From assembly GCF_000801105.2 (NCBI RefSeq), contig NC_079516.1, forward strand, positions 46,232,908 to 46,296,907: 64,000 nt of DNA. Direction: 5' to 3'. A program made the translations under genes and the position numbers. Below the pieces are notes generated by a model that searched no databases, was not told the origin of the DNA, and saw only the letters and a list, made by a program, of their open reading frames with translations. This document shows positions 47,005 through 57,847 of the stretch, piece by piece. The stretch's first letter is position 1; each line of letters begins with the position of its first letter. Origin of the DNA: Raphanus sativus (Eukaryota > Streptophyta > Magnoliopsida > Brassicales > Brassicaceae).

Positions 47005-48690
47005 GAATGTAATGGAAAATCAATGATTTAAATAAGGAAAAGAAGAAGTGAGTTTATGTAACGAAATCAATGATTTGTTGTTTCTTTTGATCAATTTGAA
47101 AAATGGTTTGTTGTCATTATTTGGTTACTTGTTGATATGAAAGGGAACTCTCATCATCTTCTTGTCTTTTGTCTCACGAATAGTTAAGTTAAACTAAGAT
47201 ACTTTTATTAAAAATTTGGAGGAAAAGAGTTTACATGATCAAAACTTATCCCGTCACAAAGCTAAATTCATCCTGTAAATTCGAGAAGACAAGACATGTT
47301 CACTGATTAAGAGTATTGTGTAATTCATACTTTTTTTTCATGTCTAGTGTATTGTGCAAATTTTAATAGTCTAAAAATATGAGATTCACACATCTTATAC
47401 TTGATATGATATGATGTGTATAGTATAAGGACAAGAGATAAATACATGATGCATGACTTCTTCTCTTTTCTTTTTTGTTGTATCCTCCCTAAATTTGACT
47501 TTTCTCCTGTTTTGTTTTTAATAATTTAAAATGGATAATTAAGATGGGAACATATGTTATGGGAACGGCTGCTAAGTTGCCAACGGAGAAAGAGATGGAG
47601 AGCCAGAGAAAGAAGAAGAAGAAAAGAGTATGGAAGGATTGTTGACCCCCCCATATGATCCAATCACTTTCTTCCATACCTCTAACAAGTTATAAATATT
47701 TTGAATATTTGCCTCTTTGTTTAAACTAAAGTATATACATTTTTCATATTAGTCAAGTTGTTACAGCTAGTACATACACACGGCTACTTTTTGTTTACTC
47801 CTTCGTGGACTATTCTTTTTATACGAGCATGACTTGCTCAATAGAGTCATAGTAGGCAAAGACCGATACATTCGGTGGATACTTTATGTTAATCGACTTT
47901 TAAGGGAAAAAATAAACCTAGTGATTACGATGACGTATAAAATTAGACAAACGAAGCAAATGAGTGTTAATTTCTTACTTCTGATTTTATATTAAAACGT
48001 GTTTGAGCCGAAAGAATAGATTGATTCTATGTCGAGAAGAGGGGAAATCGGTCAATTCCTACATCAACTGAGGACCGGGGTCCCGATCAGGACACATACT
48101 ACATACCTGTGCTAAAACATACATCAATTAACATTTTTTTTAAATTTCATACATCAACTAAGCATTTTACGTTAATTCATACTTTGACCGTCTTACCGTT
48201 AGTCAAATGGTGACGGATGCTGACGTGGTTTTAACGGACGCTGATGTGGCTTTTATATTTTATTAAATTATTTTTTTTTTAAAATTAAAACATGTTTTGC
48301 ATTTTTAAAGTTTTATTGGTTTAAAATATAGAAAATATAAAATTACAGAATATTTTGCATTTATGATTAAATTTTAGTATATTTTATTGAAAATGCAAAA
48401 ATTCTAAAACATAAATTATTTTAAAACGGAAGGTGTATAAATTTACAAAAGTATCGGCGATCTAGTTATTTTCTAAATCCAAATTGCTAAAAACCGAAAC
48501 TTCCATAAAAATAAAACAAATGGACTTTAAATTATAGATAGAAAACAAATATAACTGTTGTATCATTTAGTTAATTTAATGTATTTGGTTTCCAGTTTTC
48601 AATTAGAAAAACACCAGTGTGTTAAGAAAACCATATATGCATTTGATGTTTTTTCAAATTTCCATTTGTTGGCCATTACAATTCATTTAT
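47005..48690. other. Spacer
   Basis: Probable 3' UTR to about 47150, then spacer. 48060-48260 holds an unassigned sequence with repeats of acatcaact and gctgacgtgg/gctgatgtgg, likely an old transposon piece. No gene supported. Confidence 0.4.
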
Positions 48691-49553
48691 TTTATCCTAT
48701 TACATTTTTTTTTTGCCATCTGATATATTATAAAAGGGAAATATTACAAAGCCCAGAAAGGCCCAAACATTAAAAAACGATTACAAAATCCCGCGCTACA
48801 GCCAAACCGCCAGGCCCAATAGAAAATACGAAGCCCTAACGACACCGCCTACCCACTTCCACGTGTTGAAACCTCAACCACCAAGGAACGCGTGTCAGCG
48901 GTGCATGCTTCGTCTTCTCTCCTGGCCGGAGGTCGCCGCCGGGATCGAAATCCGAGACCTTCCCGGAATCGCAAGTCACCACTTCCGTCTCGATAGAAGT
49001 CGACGCTGTTAATCAGAACAGAACCCATCTCCGGAACCACCGGGACACACCAGGACCACCGAGAATCCACCTCCAACAACAATATCAGAGGTAAAGGATT
49101 CGGGGTCTTCATAAAAAGGCCCGACCTTCAGGGATAACACTCCCGAATTCGGCCAATCACCACCGCAAAGAAACACAGTTTCCACAGCCCGAACACGTCT
49201 TCGAGAATCGAAAGCTGGCGACCACTACCATAGAGGAAACGGTACGGCCCCAGAAGCATGTACCGGCGATAATCGATGGATATCCCACCGTTTCCCGGAA
49301 AATCATACCCAGACCACCACCGAAGAAGATGATGCATGGCCGGAAGCAAAGGAGAAAAACAGAGTAATCACATCAAACCGATACTAGAGCCGATAAAAAA
49401 AACGGAGCAAGAAAAGGATGGAAGTTTTTGGCCGGACCGGCGGTGGCTAAAAAAGTCAAACCGCCGGCCGGAGATACTGCTCGCAAGTTTTTTCTTCTAG
49501 AGAGAAGATGGAGAAGGTTCAAGAGAGAGAGATGAATATTTATCCTATTGCAT
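48691..49553 (-). mobile_element. GC-rich non-autonomous retroposon (Sadhu-like or LINE-derived)
   Basis: An 833-bp unit (48706-49538) with far higher GC content than its surroundings, ending on the minus strand in a short poly(A) (T-run 48705-48714). It is flanked by a 15-bp duplication, tttatcctattacat at 48691-48705 and tttatcctattgcat at 49539-49553 (one mismatch). It contains only short frames (such as 48849-49112 and 49128-49349, minus) with no recognised domain. Poly(A) plus a long TSD point to LINE-mobilised retroposition. Sadhu elements of Arabidopsis are similar in size, but the family is not proven here. Confidence 0.7.
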
Positions 49554-50792
49554 ATAATGATCAATTGACATAATCTAACATTTCTATGAATGGCTCCACA
49601 ATCAAATGAGTCTACAATGTTTCAGTTCACCATGATTTGACGCTTTGACGTGTCTAGTTAACTTAGTATTTCAAATCAAAGTTGTTCAATTATCATGCTT
49701 TGGCGTGTTAATTCTAACATGTAGGATCCACTCATGGTACGACATTTACTTTATATTTCCCTTCTTTATCTAAGCTAACACTTAACATTTTAATTCTAAC
49801 TTGTTGGAGCCACTTTCGTTGCTGAATCCGGTTGTGGGACCTGATCGGTTAAAGAAAGCAAATTTAGACTAGACATCTTAATCCACCGAGATAATTAGCG
49901 TATTAAATCAAGCAAAAATACAATCGATATACTAGTTACAGAAAATTTTCAAACATGGAATTTTTGTTTTTAAATTGACAAATTGTTTTTTTCTAACGAC
50001 ATGCTGACAAATTGTTAATTTACTACCAAATGACATATATATCAAAAGAGTTACTATATCAACTTGATATATAAACTTTTTTTTTGAGAATTGACTTAAT
50101 ATATAAATTTAATAAGTTATTATACTGATTGTTGATAAAAAATTATTTGTTTTTTTTTTTATAAATGGCTTTACAATGATAAAAACATTAAAAAGTAATA
50201 GAAACCACAAAATAATATCATGCTTATTCCAGAGATAGAGGTTTACTTGATAAGTTATTCACATAAATATAAAAATCTTTCTGAAAATAGTTAGTTTTGA
50301 TAGAACATCAATATAATATATCACTAAAGAGTTTCTAATGACAATTACTTTCGTTTTCTACATGAAAATATCTCAACATAATTTGCTTACCAGTCACTAG
50401 TGGTTACTTGGTGCGGGTCGTGGATTACTGGTTGGTGCGGGTCGTGGATTACAGGTTGTTATTTATTTTGCTATTGTGCGACTATATGGTTAGATTGTAT
50501 GTTACAAATATTGTTTGTTTTATTGTTGTGTCATTGATCGCGTGATCACTGATCAGTCACAAATCACGATTTCAAATCATTGAAAATAGCGATTAAAATT
50601 TTAATTTTTATGATCTACGACCAGTTGCAGACTGCAAATCGTAATAAATCCGTAACAATAAAATGAACAACATTTGATAGCATGTGTCATAGTTGCAAAT
50701 CGCAAGTCGTATAACATAAATCACATGAACCTATGCAACCAGACTACCTACGCAACCAGACAAACAATATTTGATCTGCAAACGAACATGGC

Positions 50793-50837
50793 TATACTTC
50801 CAAGTTTTTTTTTTTTTTGTAAACTTATACTTCCAAG
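50793..50837 (-). mobile_element. Micro-insertion of a LINE tail (TSD 12 bp)
   Basis: tatacttccaag is repeated exactly at 50793-50804 and 50826-50837. The 21-bp filler is T14 plus gtaaact, i.e. agtttac-A14 on the minus strand. Confidence 0.75.
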
Positions 50838-50968
50838 TTCAAACGTGTTTTTATCAAAAAAAAGTCCAAACTTGTTTGTCCAAGACCTTGTTCTATCGAA
50901 TGGTATGAAGACGGGTTTGGAATGCCAACGTTTTTAGAATACAAACTTTCTGCCGTGCAAAACTACGT

Positions 50969-51008
50969 CATATTATTTTTTAATATTTTTTTGTCAACCA
51001 TATTATTT
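50969..51008 (-). mobile_element. Micro-insertion of a LINE tail (TSD 10 bp)
   Basis: catattattt occurs at 50969-50978 and 50999-51008. The filler is T-rich and ends in gtcaac, i.e. gttgac plus A7 on the minus strand, the same end as the LINE remnant at 40963. Confidence 0.55.
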
Positions 51009-51402
51009 CTTATTATACCATGAAAATATGATTTTTTTTTTTGATCTTTTTGCATATCTGAAAGAAAAATCTATCCGTATAGAACACATATCCCAACGAA
51101 ATAGTTTGGACAAGCATGGAATTACCCTCAATCATCAAAAGAAGGGGTTGAAACGTGTCATATTGTCTTCAGTCAGTCGATGCCAACCAAATAATGTTCT
51201 CAATTCAAATATGAAATTTAGAGAAAATATATAATAATTTAAATATGAGATACCTATACTCTTATACTCTCACACTTGTCATGTTGATCCCTAATAATAC
51301 CAAGAAACTTTTCTTTTTGCGTCAAATATCAAAATTTATTAATTATAATGAAATTACATAATTTTTTTTTTTTTGAAACACATATTTAATTAAAAGGGGA
51401 AG

Positions 51403-54400
51403 TTAGTTGAGGCCATTAACAGGCTCCTCAACCACCAGAGTTACAAAAGAGTTAAGGACACTCTTTGCCAAGCAATCGGCCTCCCTGTTTTCATCCCGAG
51501 GGATCCAAACAAAAGAAACAAAGCTAAAGTCACAAGAGAATTGCAGTATATCAGCGACAATACTATGCAGCTCGGCCACTTTAACCTTCGAACCAATACA
51601 CTTTACCAGCGAAGACGAATCAGATTCAAACTGGACAGAGGTAAGGTGTAGTCGTCTGCAGGTGAGAACCGCTTCTCGAAGAGCCAGTGCCTCCGCCATT
51701 AAAGGTGAGGAGACAAACTCCAGACGCTTGTTAAATTCCCTGTTGCCCGGAGAAGATGATACAATCCAGCCTAGACCTGCATCACCGGAAGAGGAGCTCC
51801 ATGCCGCATCTGTTCTAACCAGTACCGCGTCTTGCTGGATCTCCCGAACCACACGAAGTCGCGTTTTTGAAGCAGAGTGCTCTGGTAAATGGTTGTCGTT
51901 CCACTCTCGAGCCCACGTTATCGCTGATGAGAGCGTTTCTTCTGGAGATGGTGAGAAACCTTCAAACACAAATCTGTTTCTTGCTTTCCATATCGCCCAG
52001 AGGATCCACAGAAACAGAGAGTCAGAGTTCACTCCCGAAGGAGGTAGACAAGATTGTGAGGCAACTGAGGGCCAAGACACCATTAAATCTAGTATTCCGC
52101 TGTAGTCCATGTTCGTAGCAAAGGGGGCGAGACGCCATACCTTCTGTGCGTACTGACATTGGAACAATAGATGAAGAATAGATTCATTGGATCCACACCT
52201 TTTACACTTAGGATCCGCATCAATGTGGCGCTCTACCAGCCTTTCTCCAACAGGTACAGCTCGTTTAAGTAACTTCCACGCAAAGTGCTTGACTTTGGGG
52301 GAGCAGTTTTTGTTCCACACTTGTTTCTTCCATTCAAAAGCAGGCCCGACTCTTAAGTTGTCCTCTTCTGCGGCTGTGACAGCATAATAGCCAGATTTAA
52401 CAGAGTAATCGCCAGATTTTGTTCCTATCCAGATCATCTTGTCCGGAATCCCGGATAAACTTGGCTTGATGCAGAGGATTTGTGTCTCGTACTCAGGGAG
52501 AAGCTGTTGGATTCGGTCTCTATCCCAAAGAGTTGTGCCCGGGAGAAACAGGTCTGATACTCGGAGGTTGGCGCTTGCTTCGGTTGGTGGTCCCATTGGC
52601 CGTTCTTGTCTGTTTAAGCTCAACCAGGGATCTAGCCAGATATTGATAGTCTCACCCGAGCCTACTATCCATCCTAGATTCTTTAAAAGGAGCTCGCGAC
52701 CTATCAAAATGCTCCTCCACCCGTGAGAAATAGAGGAGGATTCGGCTGCGAGAAGAAAGTCAGAGTCCGCATAGTACTTCCCTTTGAGAACTTTACCGAG
52801 TAAGCAGTCCGGGTAGTTAATCAACCTCCAACTTGTCTTAGCTAGGAGTGCATCATTGTAGGATTCAAAATCTCTCATACCCAGACCCCCAATCGCTTTT
52901 GGTTTAGCTAGAGAGTCCCACGAGACCCAAGCCATTTTCCTAACCCCGTCAGTATTGTCCCACCAGTACCGAGTGATGACTGATTGGATACGTTTAACAA
53001 GCGAGACCGGGAGTTTGAAGTAGGTCATGGAGTAGGAAGGGATAGCGGACAGCACACTCTGTAGCATGACGAGCTTGCCGGCCGAGGAGAGAAATTTATT
53101 TGTCCAGCCCTTGGCTTTCTGTTGGATCCGAGTGACTATTGTGGCAAAGAGATCGCGCTTTCGCCGCCCAAAGTGTTCCGGGAGGCCCAGATACTTCCCG
53201 ACACCGCCCTCTTTTTGTATCTGTAAGGCATCCTTTATGGTATTCTTTGCTGTAGCCTGCATTTTCCGAGAAAAGGTGATGGCCGATTTATCCTTGTTGA
53301 TGGATTGACCCGAGGCTTCCTCATAGCTGGCCAGAATGGACACGAGAGCCTTGCAGTTATCCTCGTTTGCGTTGAGGAAGAACATTGTATCGTCCGCGAA
53401 AAGTAAGTGATTAATTCGTGGGCAGCCGCGAGCGACCTTAATGCCTTGAATTAATCCTTCCTCTTGGGCTCTGATACATAATCCCGAGAGAACTTCACTA
53501 CACATTATGAATATGTAGGGAGAGAGGGGGTCGCCTTGGCGAATCCCTCGGCTCGGTACTACCTCCCCTCTAGGCAAGCCGTTAATGAGGAAGGAGTATG
53601 TAACAGATGAGATACACTGTATAACTAGGCTGATAAAGCTTCGGTGGAATCCCAACCGAGCTAGCACTAGGGCTATAAAGTCCCATTCAAGGCGATCATA
53701 AGCCTTGCTCATGTCCGTCTTCACCGCCATGGCACACCGTTGTTCAGCCTGCGATGTCTTGAGGTAATGGAGAACCTCATGCGTGATCAGGATATTATCT
53801 CCAATTGCTCTTCCCGGGACAAAGGCGGATTGGTTCTCCGAGATAAGCTTCTCCATCAGCGGCTGGAGCCTTCGGGTGATGATCTTGGAATAAATCTTGT
53901 AATACACATTACACAAGGCTATGGGCCGGTAATCTGACACTTTCTGCGGATTTGTGATCTTCGGGATTAGACGGATGTGTGTGTCATTTGTCCCGTCTGG
54001 CAGTGGAGACCCACACCAAAATTCCTGAATCTCCTTGCTAATATCCGGTCCAATGCTATTCCAGTGCGTGTGGAAGAAGCCCGCGGAGAAGCCATCCGGC
54101 CCGGGTGCTTTATCTGCATGGATAGAGAAAGCTGCTTCTTTGATCTCTTCAGCAAGTGGTACCGAAGTAAGAGAGATGTTATCCTCCTCCGTCACAATAG
54201 GGTGTAGAGCTCTATTCACCGTTTGCGCCCGCTCTCCTGGACTGGTCGTGAAGAGTTTGTCAAAATAGTTTCCGATCACTGTGACAATCTCCTCCTCCTT
54301 GTGTACCATCTGACCATCTTCCTTCTCAATGACAGAAAAAGCGTTGATTCGTTTCCGGGTCTTGGTAATGGCATGGAAATATCCAGTGTTGCGATCTCCT

Positions 54401-55404
54401 AATTTTAACCACAAGAGGCGACTTCGCTGCTTCCAATACTCTTCTTCCGCTAAGTAGGCGGCATTCAACTGATTTGAGATCTCTTGGACTAGTCCAGTAT
54501 CTTCTACAGGACTGGAGAGAGCAGCATTTAGTTCCCTTTTCTTTTGTCCTATTAGCTTTTCACTGTTTCGTTGCTGCGTCCTGTTCCACGCCGAGATGGC
54601 ACTACGAGTGGTGGCTAGCTTCTCTGTAACCGAAGCTGAGGAGCTATCCCTCCACACGTCTGATATCATTTGTTTAGCTTCCTCATTTTTGCATAGACGG
54701 CGATCGTACCGGAAGATCCCTCTCCTTCGCTTGCCACCTTTGTCGAAGAAGGATATTAAAGGTTTGTGATCAGAGCCTTCATAACCGAGGTATTGGCATC
54801 TAGCCGATGGAAAGATCTCAGCCCATCGTGTATTGGCTGCTGCCCTGTCCAGTCGACAGCGGACAACATAATCACCTTGATTCCCTCTCCAAGACAGTGG
54901 GTCGCCTGTGTGTTGTAGGTCAAACAAGTCTCCCTCCGAGAAAAAGGTGCGCATATCCATGTAGGAGCTCTCTGGTCGAACTATGCCGCCATCCTTTTCA
55001 TCAGAACAGAGGATATCGTTAAGGTCCCCTGTAAGGAACCATGGCTCATCACGGGTAGCTGCAAGCCCGAGAAGATGGTTCCAAAGATCTCGTTGTTGGT
55101 TCTTATCTGTGCTTCCATACACAAAAGAAGAATAGAATCTTTTTCCTTCAAATTCAATAACCGTGTCTATTACATTTGGGTTTGATTCTAGAATCTGAAG
55201 GTTAAGATCCTCTCTCCAAAATAATCCTAAACCTCCTGCGCCATGCCCTGTAGGAGAAACGAGATGATTGCAGTCATAACGGAGTTGATCGAGCTTCTTG
55301 AGGACTGTAGTATCGGGGTTTTTAGTTTCCATTAGGAAGAGAATATCGGGATCAAACTTTTTCGATATGTCTCTCAATCTCCGAACTGTCCGGGGATTCC
55401 CCAA
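51403..55404 (-). CDS. LINE ORF2: endonuclease, reverse transcriptase, RNase H
   Basis: At least 1,333 residues. Apurinic-type endonuclease at the N terminus (LMETK with catalytic Glu at about 26, GDLNDI at 126-131, SDHKPL at 211-216). Reverse transcriptase at about 430-720 with TDMSKAYDRLEW, GIRQGDPLSPYIF and the catalytic FADD at 669-672. A zf-RVT region with HFAWKLLKRAVP and CKRCGSNESILHLLFQC. A C-terminal RNase H with D-E-D-D in VRTDAAWSS, LMAEALALREA, FESDSSSLV and ENREADCLAKS. The stated start is a TTG. The conserved frame continues upstream (AIASWNCRGLGNP) to about 55509 without any ATG, so initiation is unusual. No internal stop. Confidence 0.94.
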   Translation of the reverse strand: MGNPRTVRRLRDISKKFDPDILFLMETKNPDTTVLKKLDQLRYDCNHLVSPTGHGAGGLGLFWREDLNLQILESNPNVIDTVIEFEGKRFYSSFVYGSTDKNQQRDLWNHLLGLAATRDEPWFLTGDLNDILCSDEKDGGIVRPESSYMDMRTFFSEGDLFDLQHTGDPLSWRGNQGDYVVRCRLDRAAANTRWAEIFPSARCQYLGYEGSDHKPLISFFDKGGKRRRGIFRYDRRLCKNEEAKQMISDVWRDSSSASVTEKLATTRSAISAWNRTQQRNSEKLIGQKKRELNAALSSPVEDTGLVQEISNQLNAAYLAEEEYWKQRSRLLWLKLGDRNTGYFHAITKTRKRINAFSVIEKEDGQMVHKEEEIVTVIGNYFDKLFTTSPGERAQTVNRALHPIVTEEDNISLTSVPLAEEIKEAAFSIHADKAPGPDGFSAGFFHTHWNSIGPDISKEIQEFWCGSPLPDGTNDTHIRLIPKITNPQKVSDYRPIALCNVYYKIYSKIITRRLQPLMEKLISENQSAFVPGRAIGDNILITHEVLHYLKTSQAEQRCAMAVKTDMSKAYDRLEWDFIALVLARLGFHRSFISLVIQCISSVTYSFLINGLPRGEVVPSRGIRQGDPLSPYIFIMCSEVLSGLCIRAQEEGLIQGIKVARGCPRINHLLFADDTMFFLNANEDNCKALVSILASYEEASGQSINKDKSAITFSRKMQATAKNTIKDALQIQKEGGVGKYLGLPEHFGRRKRDLFATIVTRIQQKAKGWTNKFLSSAGKLVMLQSVLSAIPSYSMTYFKLPVSLVKRIQSVITRYWWDNTDGVRKMAWVSWDSLAKPKAIGGLGMRDFESYNDALLAKTSWRLINYPDCLLGKVLKGKYYADSDFLLAAESSSISHGWRSILIGRELLLKNLGWIVGSGETINIWLDPWLSLNRQERPMGPPTEASANLRVSDLFLPGTTLWDRDRIQQLLPEYETQILCIKPSLSGIPDKMIWIGTKSGDYSVKSGYYAVTAAEEDNLRVGPAFEWKKQVWNKNCSPKVKHFAWKLLKRAVPVGERLVERHIDADPKCKRCGSNESILHLLFQCQYAQKVWRLAPFATNMDYSGILDLMVSWPSVASQSCLPPSGVNSDSLFLWILWAIWKARNRFVFEGFSPSPEETLSSAITWAREWNDNHLPEHSASKTRLRVVREIQQDAVLVRTDAAWSSSSGDAGLGWIVSSSPGNREFNKRLEFVSSPLMAEALALREAVLTCRRLHLTSVQFESDSSSLVKCIGSKVKVAELHSIVADILQFSCDFSFVSFVWIPRDENREADCLAKSVLNSFVTLVVEEPVNGLN

Positions 55405-55430
55405 ACCCCGACAGTTCCAACTTGCAATTG

Positions 55431-57323
55431 CTAAGGAACGAGGTTGGACCGGACCCGAAAATCCGCTCTCTGTCTCGTCGAAGCTGGGATTAAGTTGCTG
55501 ATAGGAACATTATCAGAGTTAGATCCCTCAGCATCGTGTGGAATCCCATCGCGAAGTGCTTTTTTGCGTCCTTTGGCAGCCTTAGGAGCCTTTGATGTAG
55601 CGCTCGTATTATTTGCCGTCATATTCTTCTCAACAGGGAGCTTTTTGCGGCAACTAGGTGCCTTTGCCTGTTGTAGAGCTCTCTTGCGGAGACTAGTTCC
55701 CGGCATTGCCAGTGGGCTAGACTGGACCTTCTTCTTCCCAGGTGGTCTTCCTGGCTTCCTCTTTTGAACCTGAGAGCTCAGCTCTGGATCATTCTCAGTT
55801 GTAACTTCATCTAGGAGTGGACCTAGTCTGTCCATTATCGGTACTCTAGGTAGAAATGCAGAGTTTTCTTGTGGAGGTCCCAATCGGTTTGTAGCAGGGA
55901 TGCGCTCCTGAGAGCCAGTAGTGAGAGGGGAAGTTCCTAGTCGTTGAATAGCAGGAGCTCTGTTTTGGGAGCCTGAACTAGGTGAAGCTATTCCCAGTCT
56001 TTGCGAGGCTGGTGTACGACCTATAGAGCCTGAATTGGTAGGAACCCCTGTCATTGTCCGCTTCTCTGTGTTTCGGGAGATATTGGCGCGCACCAAAATG
56101 GCTGCAGCTTCTTCTAACTGATCTTGCTCTAAGTTCTGTCTGGGAGCAGGTGGAGCCATTCTTTCTCTCTCTTCGGGATGCCTCTGTTGAGAGACGATAT
56201 ATCTAGTTCCCAAATCCACATCGGTTGCCTGAAGAGGGGTCCTAGAGGGGTCATTTCTCAAGGAGTGTGGCTTTGGTGAGCTCGCTGAGTGGGAGTCCCC
56301 ACTGAAATGTGATCTCTCTCTGCGAGGAGGGGAGCGTCGATAATTATGATAATCATCATATCTGCGAGATGAGATTCTAGCACTATCTTCTCTTGGAGTT
56401 TCCTCCCTATCATATCTCTCTCTAGAGTGTCGGTCGTGGTGGACGTGACGTCTCTGATCTCTGATGGGAGCGAGATCTGAGCGATGAGAGCTGTCTTTAC
56501 GACGATACGGTTCATATCTGTTGTTCCTACGAGGAGAGAGTCTGTTAGGGCCTCCTGATCGTAATTGGTTTGGGGGAGGAGGGCAGTCTTTGTTGGTAAC
56601 AGAAGCTTTACTTTTAAGAGAGTCCTCTTGAGTTGCTAGTAGTGCTTTCTTCTCATGCTTTGCCTCCAAGCAATCACGGACTTCATGGTCCAGGCGGCAA
56701 CATTTTGCGCAATGGCGTTCCAACTTCTCATAGTGTAGAGTTGCAGCGACTTCATCGCCGTTAGAGTACTCAACAATAGAAGATTTTATTATGGGAAGTC
56801 TCCCATTGACATGTACTCTCATACGAAGAGTTTGTTGAGTGATCTCTGCGGCTTCGAACGTACCGATATCCTTCCCTATTTGTTGCGCTACCTCTTCAGA
56901 CCAGAGGTGGATGGGGATTCCTTGGATTTTGATCCAGAAAGGAATCATCGAGGGAAAGTCAGGAGAGGTTGTCGGTTCCCAGCGCTGAAGGATAACCATC
57001 CATCGAGCATAGTGATATGGGCGTTTCTCTAGAACCGTTTGGAGGTCTGATTCCAGTTCAAACTGAAATTGAAACATCCCTAGACCCAAGTCTGACCCGA
57101 CCGGAGGAATGTCACATTTCCAGTGATCTGTGAAGAAAGGTATCAAGGACCAGACTTTCTGGGTCGAAGGGTTTGTTACTCTTCCGATAATAGTGAGTGA
57201 GTGATTACGGAGAGCTGCAGGGTTGTCCGGTTCGGAGACCCGAACACGTCCAACACGAGGAGCAGGGCGATGGTCAAGCACGATTGTTTTGCCTTTCTCA
57301 GCGGAGGAGAGTCTACGCTGCAT
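55431..57323 (-). CDS. LINE ORF1: DUF4283/CCHC RNA-binding protein
   Basis: 630 aa. The N-terminal third is a DUF4283-type domain (NHSLTIIGRVTNPSTQKVWS, FQFELESDLQTVLEKRPYHY, WMVILQRWEP), followed by a CCHC zinc knuckle (CAKCCRLDHEVRDC, C-x2-C-x4-H-x4-C). The rest is a basic, low-complexity tail rich in Arg, Ser and Pro, with repeated short blocks of the type RxPAxxRLGxxP. ORF1 proteins of plant LINEs bind the element's RNA. The C terminus (RVRSNLVP) ends inside the upstream extension of ORF2, in a different frame. Confidence 0.92.
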   Translation of the reverse strand: MQRRLSSAEKGKTIVLDHRPAPRVGRVRVSEPDNPAALRNHSLTIIGRVTNPSTQKVWSLIPFFTDHWKCDIPPVGSDLGLGMFQFQFELESDLQTVLEKRPYHYARWMVILQRWEPTTSPDFPSMIPFWIKIQGIPIHLWSEEVAQQIGKDIGTFEAAEITQQTLRMRVHVNGRLPIIKSSIVEYSNGDEVAATLHYEKLERHCAKCCRLDHEVRDCLEAKHEKKALLATQEDSLKSKASVTNKDCPPPPNQLRSGGPNRLSPRRNNRYEPYRRKDSSHRSDLAPIRDQRRHVHHDRHSRERYDREETPREDSARISSRRYDDYHNYRRSPPRRERSHFSGDSHSASSPKPHSLRNDPSRTPLQATDVDLGTRYIVSQQRHPEERERMAPPAPRQNLEQDQLEEAAAILVRANISRNTEKRTMTGVPTNSGSIGRTPASQRLGIASPSSGSQNRAPAIQRLGTSPLTTGSQERIPATNRLGPPQENSAFLPRVPIMDRLGPLLDEVTTENDPELSSQVQKRKPGRPPGKKKVQSSPLAMPGTSLRKRALQQAKAPSCRKKLPVEKNMTANNTSATSKAPKAAKGRKKALRDGIPHDAEGSNSDNVPISNLIPASTRQRADFRVRSNLVP

Positions 57324-57847
57324 CTTGTGGTCTTCGAGATATCGTTGGAGGAGGTTTGGAGGTCGCGGGCGGTGAGCTTGATGCCAAGGTTTAAGCCTCT
57401 GTTTAGAGTAAATCTGTGAAGATGTGAGGTTCCTGTAATCACAGGAGAAGGTAGATAAGGTTGAAGCTGCTATGGACTAGCGGTAACTTCCAAGAGACCA
57501 ATTTTCATCAGTTGAAGTTGCGAGGAAGACATGTTGCAGTGTCGAGGTGGCTTCCGGTGAATCCGCCGGTGAAGACAGACGGGGGAGACGGTCCCTCCGA
57601 CCCGGGTCGGGGGAAGAACCCGGGGGTAAGGAAGCAGAACACACTCGAGACCGGTGGATAATTCTATTTGCGGAGAATAATTTGAAAAAAGGGGATCAAC
57701 TTTTGCAGAACAGAGCCCAAAAGGTGTAAAGGGCCACCGGTTACTAGGATGTTTCAAGGTCGGGAGCAGGGGAGGACCTTTCTAGAGAAAAGTGCCTGAG
57801 AGAGAAACCGGTTTAAAAAAAAAAAAAAAAAAAGAAATTACATAATT

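Larger units (their letters stand above)
49554..51349. other. Spacer
   Basis: AT-rich DNA without a supported gene, containing two micro-insertions (50793-50837 and 50969-51008). Confidence 0.45.
51350..57847 (-). mobile_element. Full-length L1-type LINE
   Basis: About 6.47 kb (51364-57833) flanked by the exact 14-bp duplication gaaattacataatt at 51350-51363 and 57834-57847. The 3' end on the minus strand is tatgtgtttc followed by poly(A) (T-run 51362-51374). The 5' end begins with a T-run (A-run 57814-57833 on the plus strand) and aaaccggtttctctctcagg. A 5' UTR of about 510 bp precedes ORF1, and ORF2 follows with its frame overlapping the end of ORF1. Both frames are open, so the copy may be young or active. 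Confidence 0.93.
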
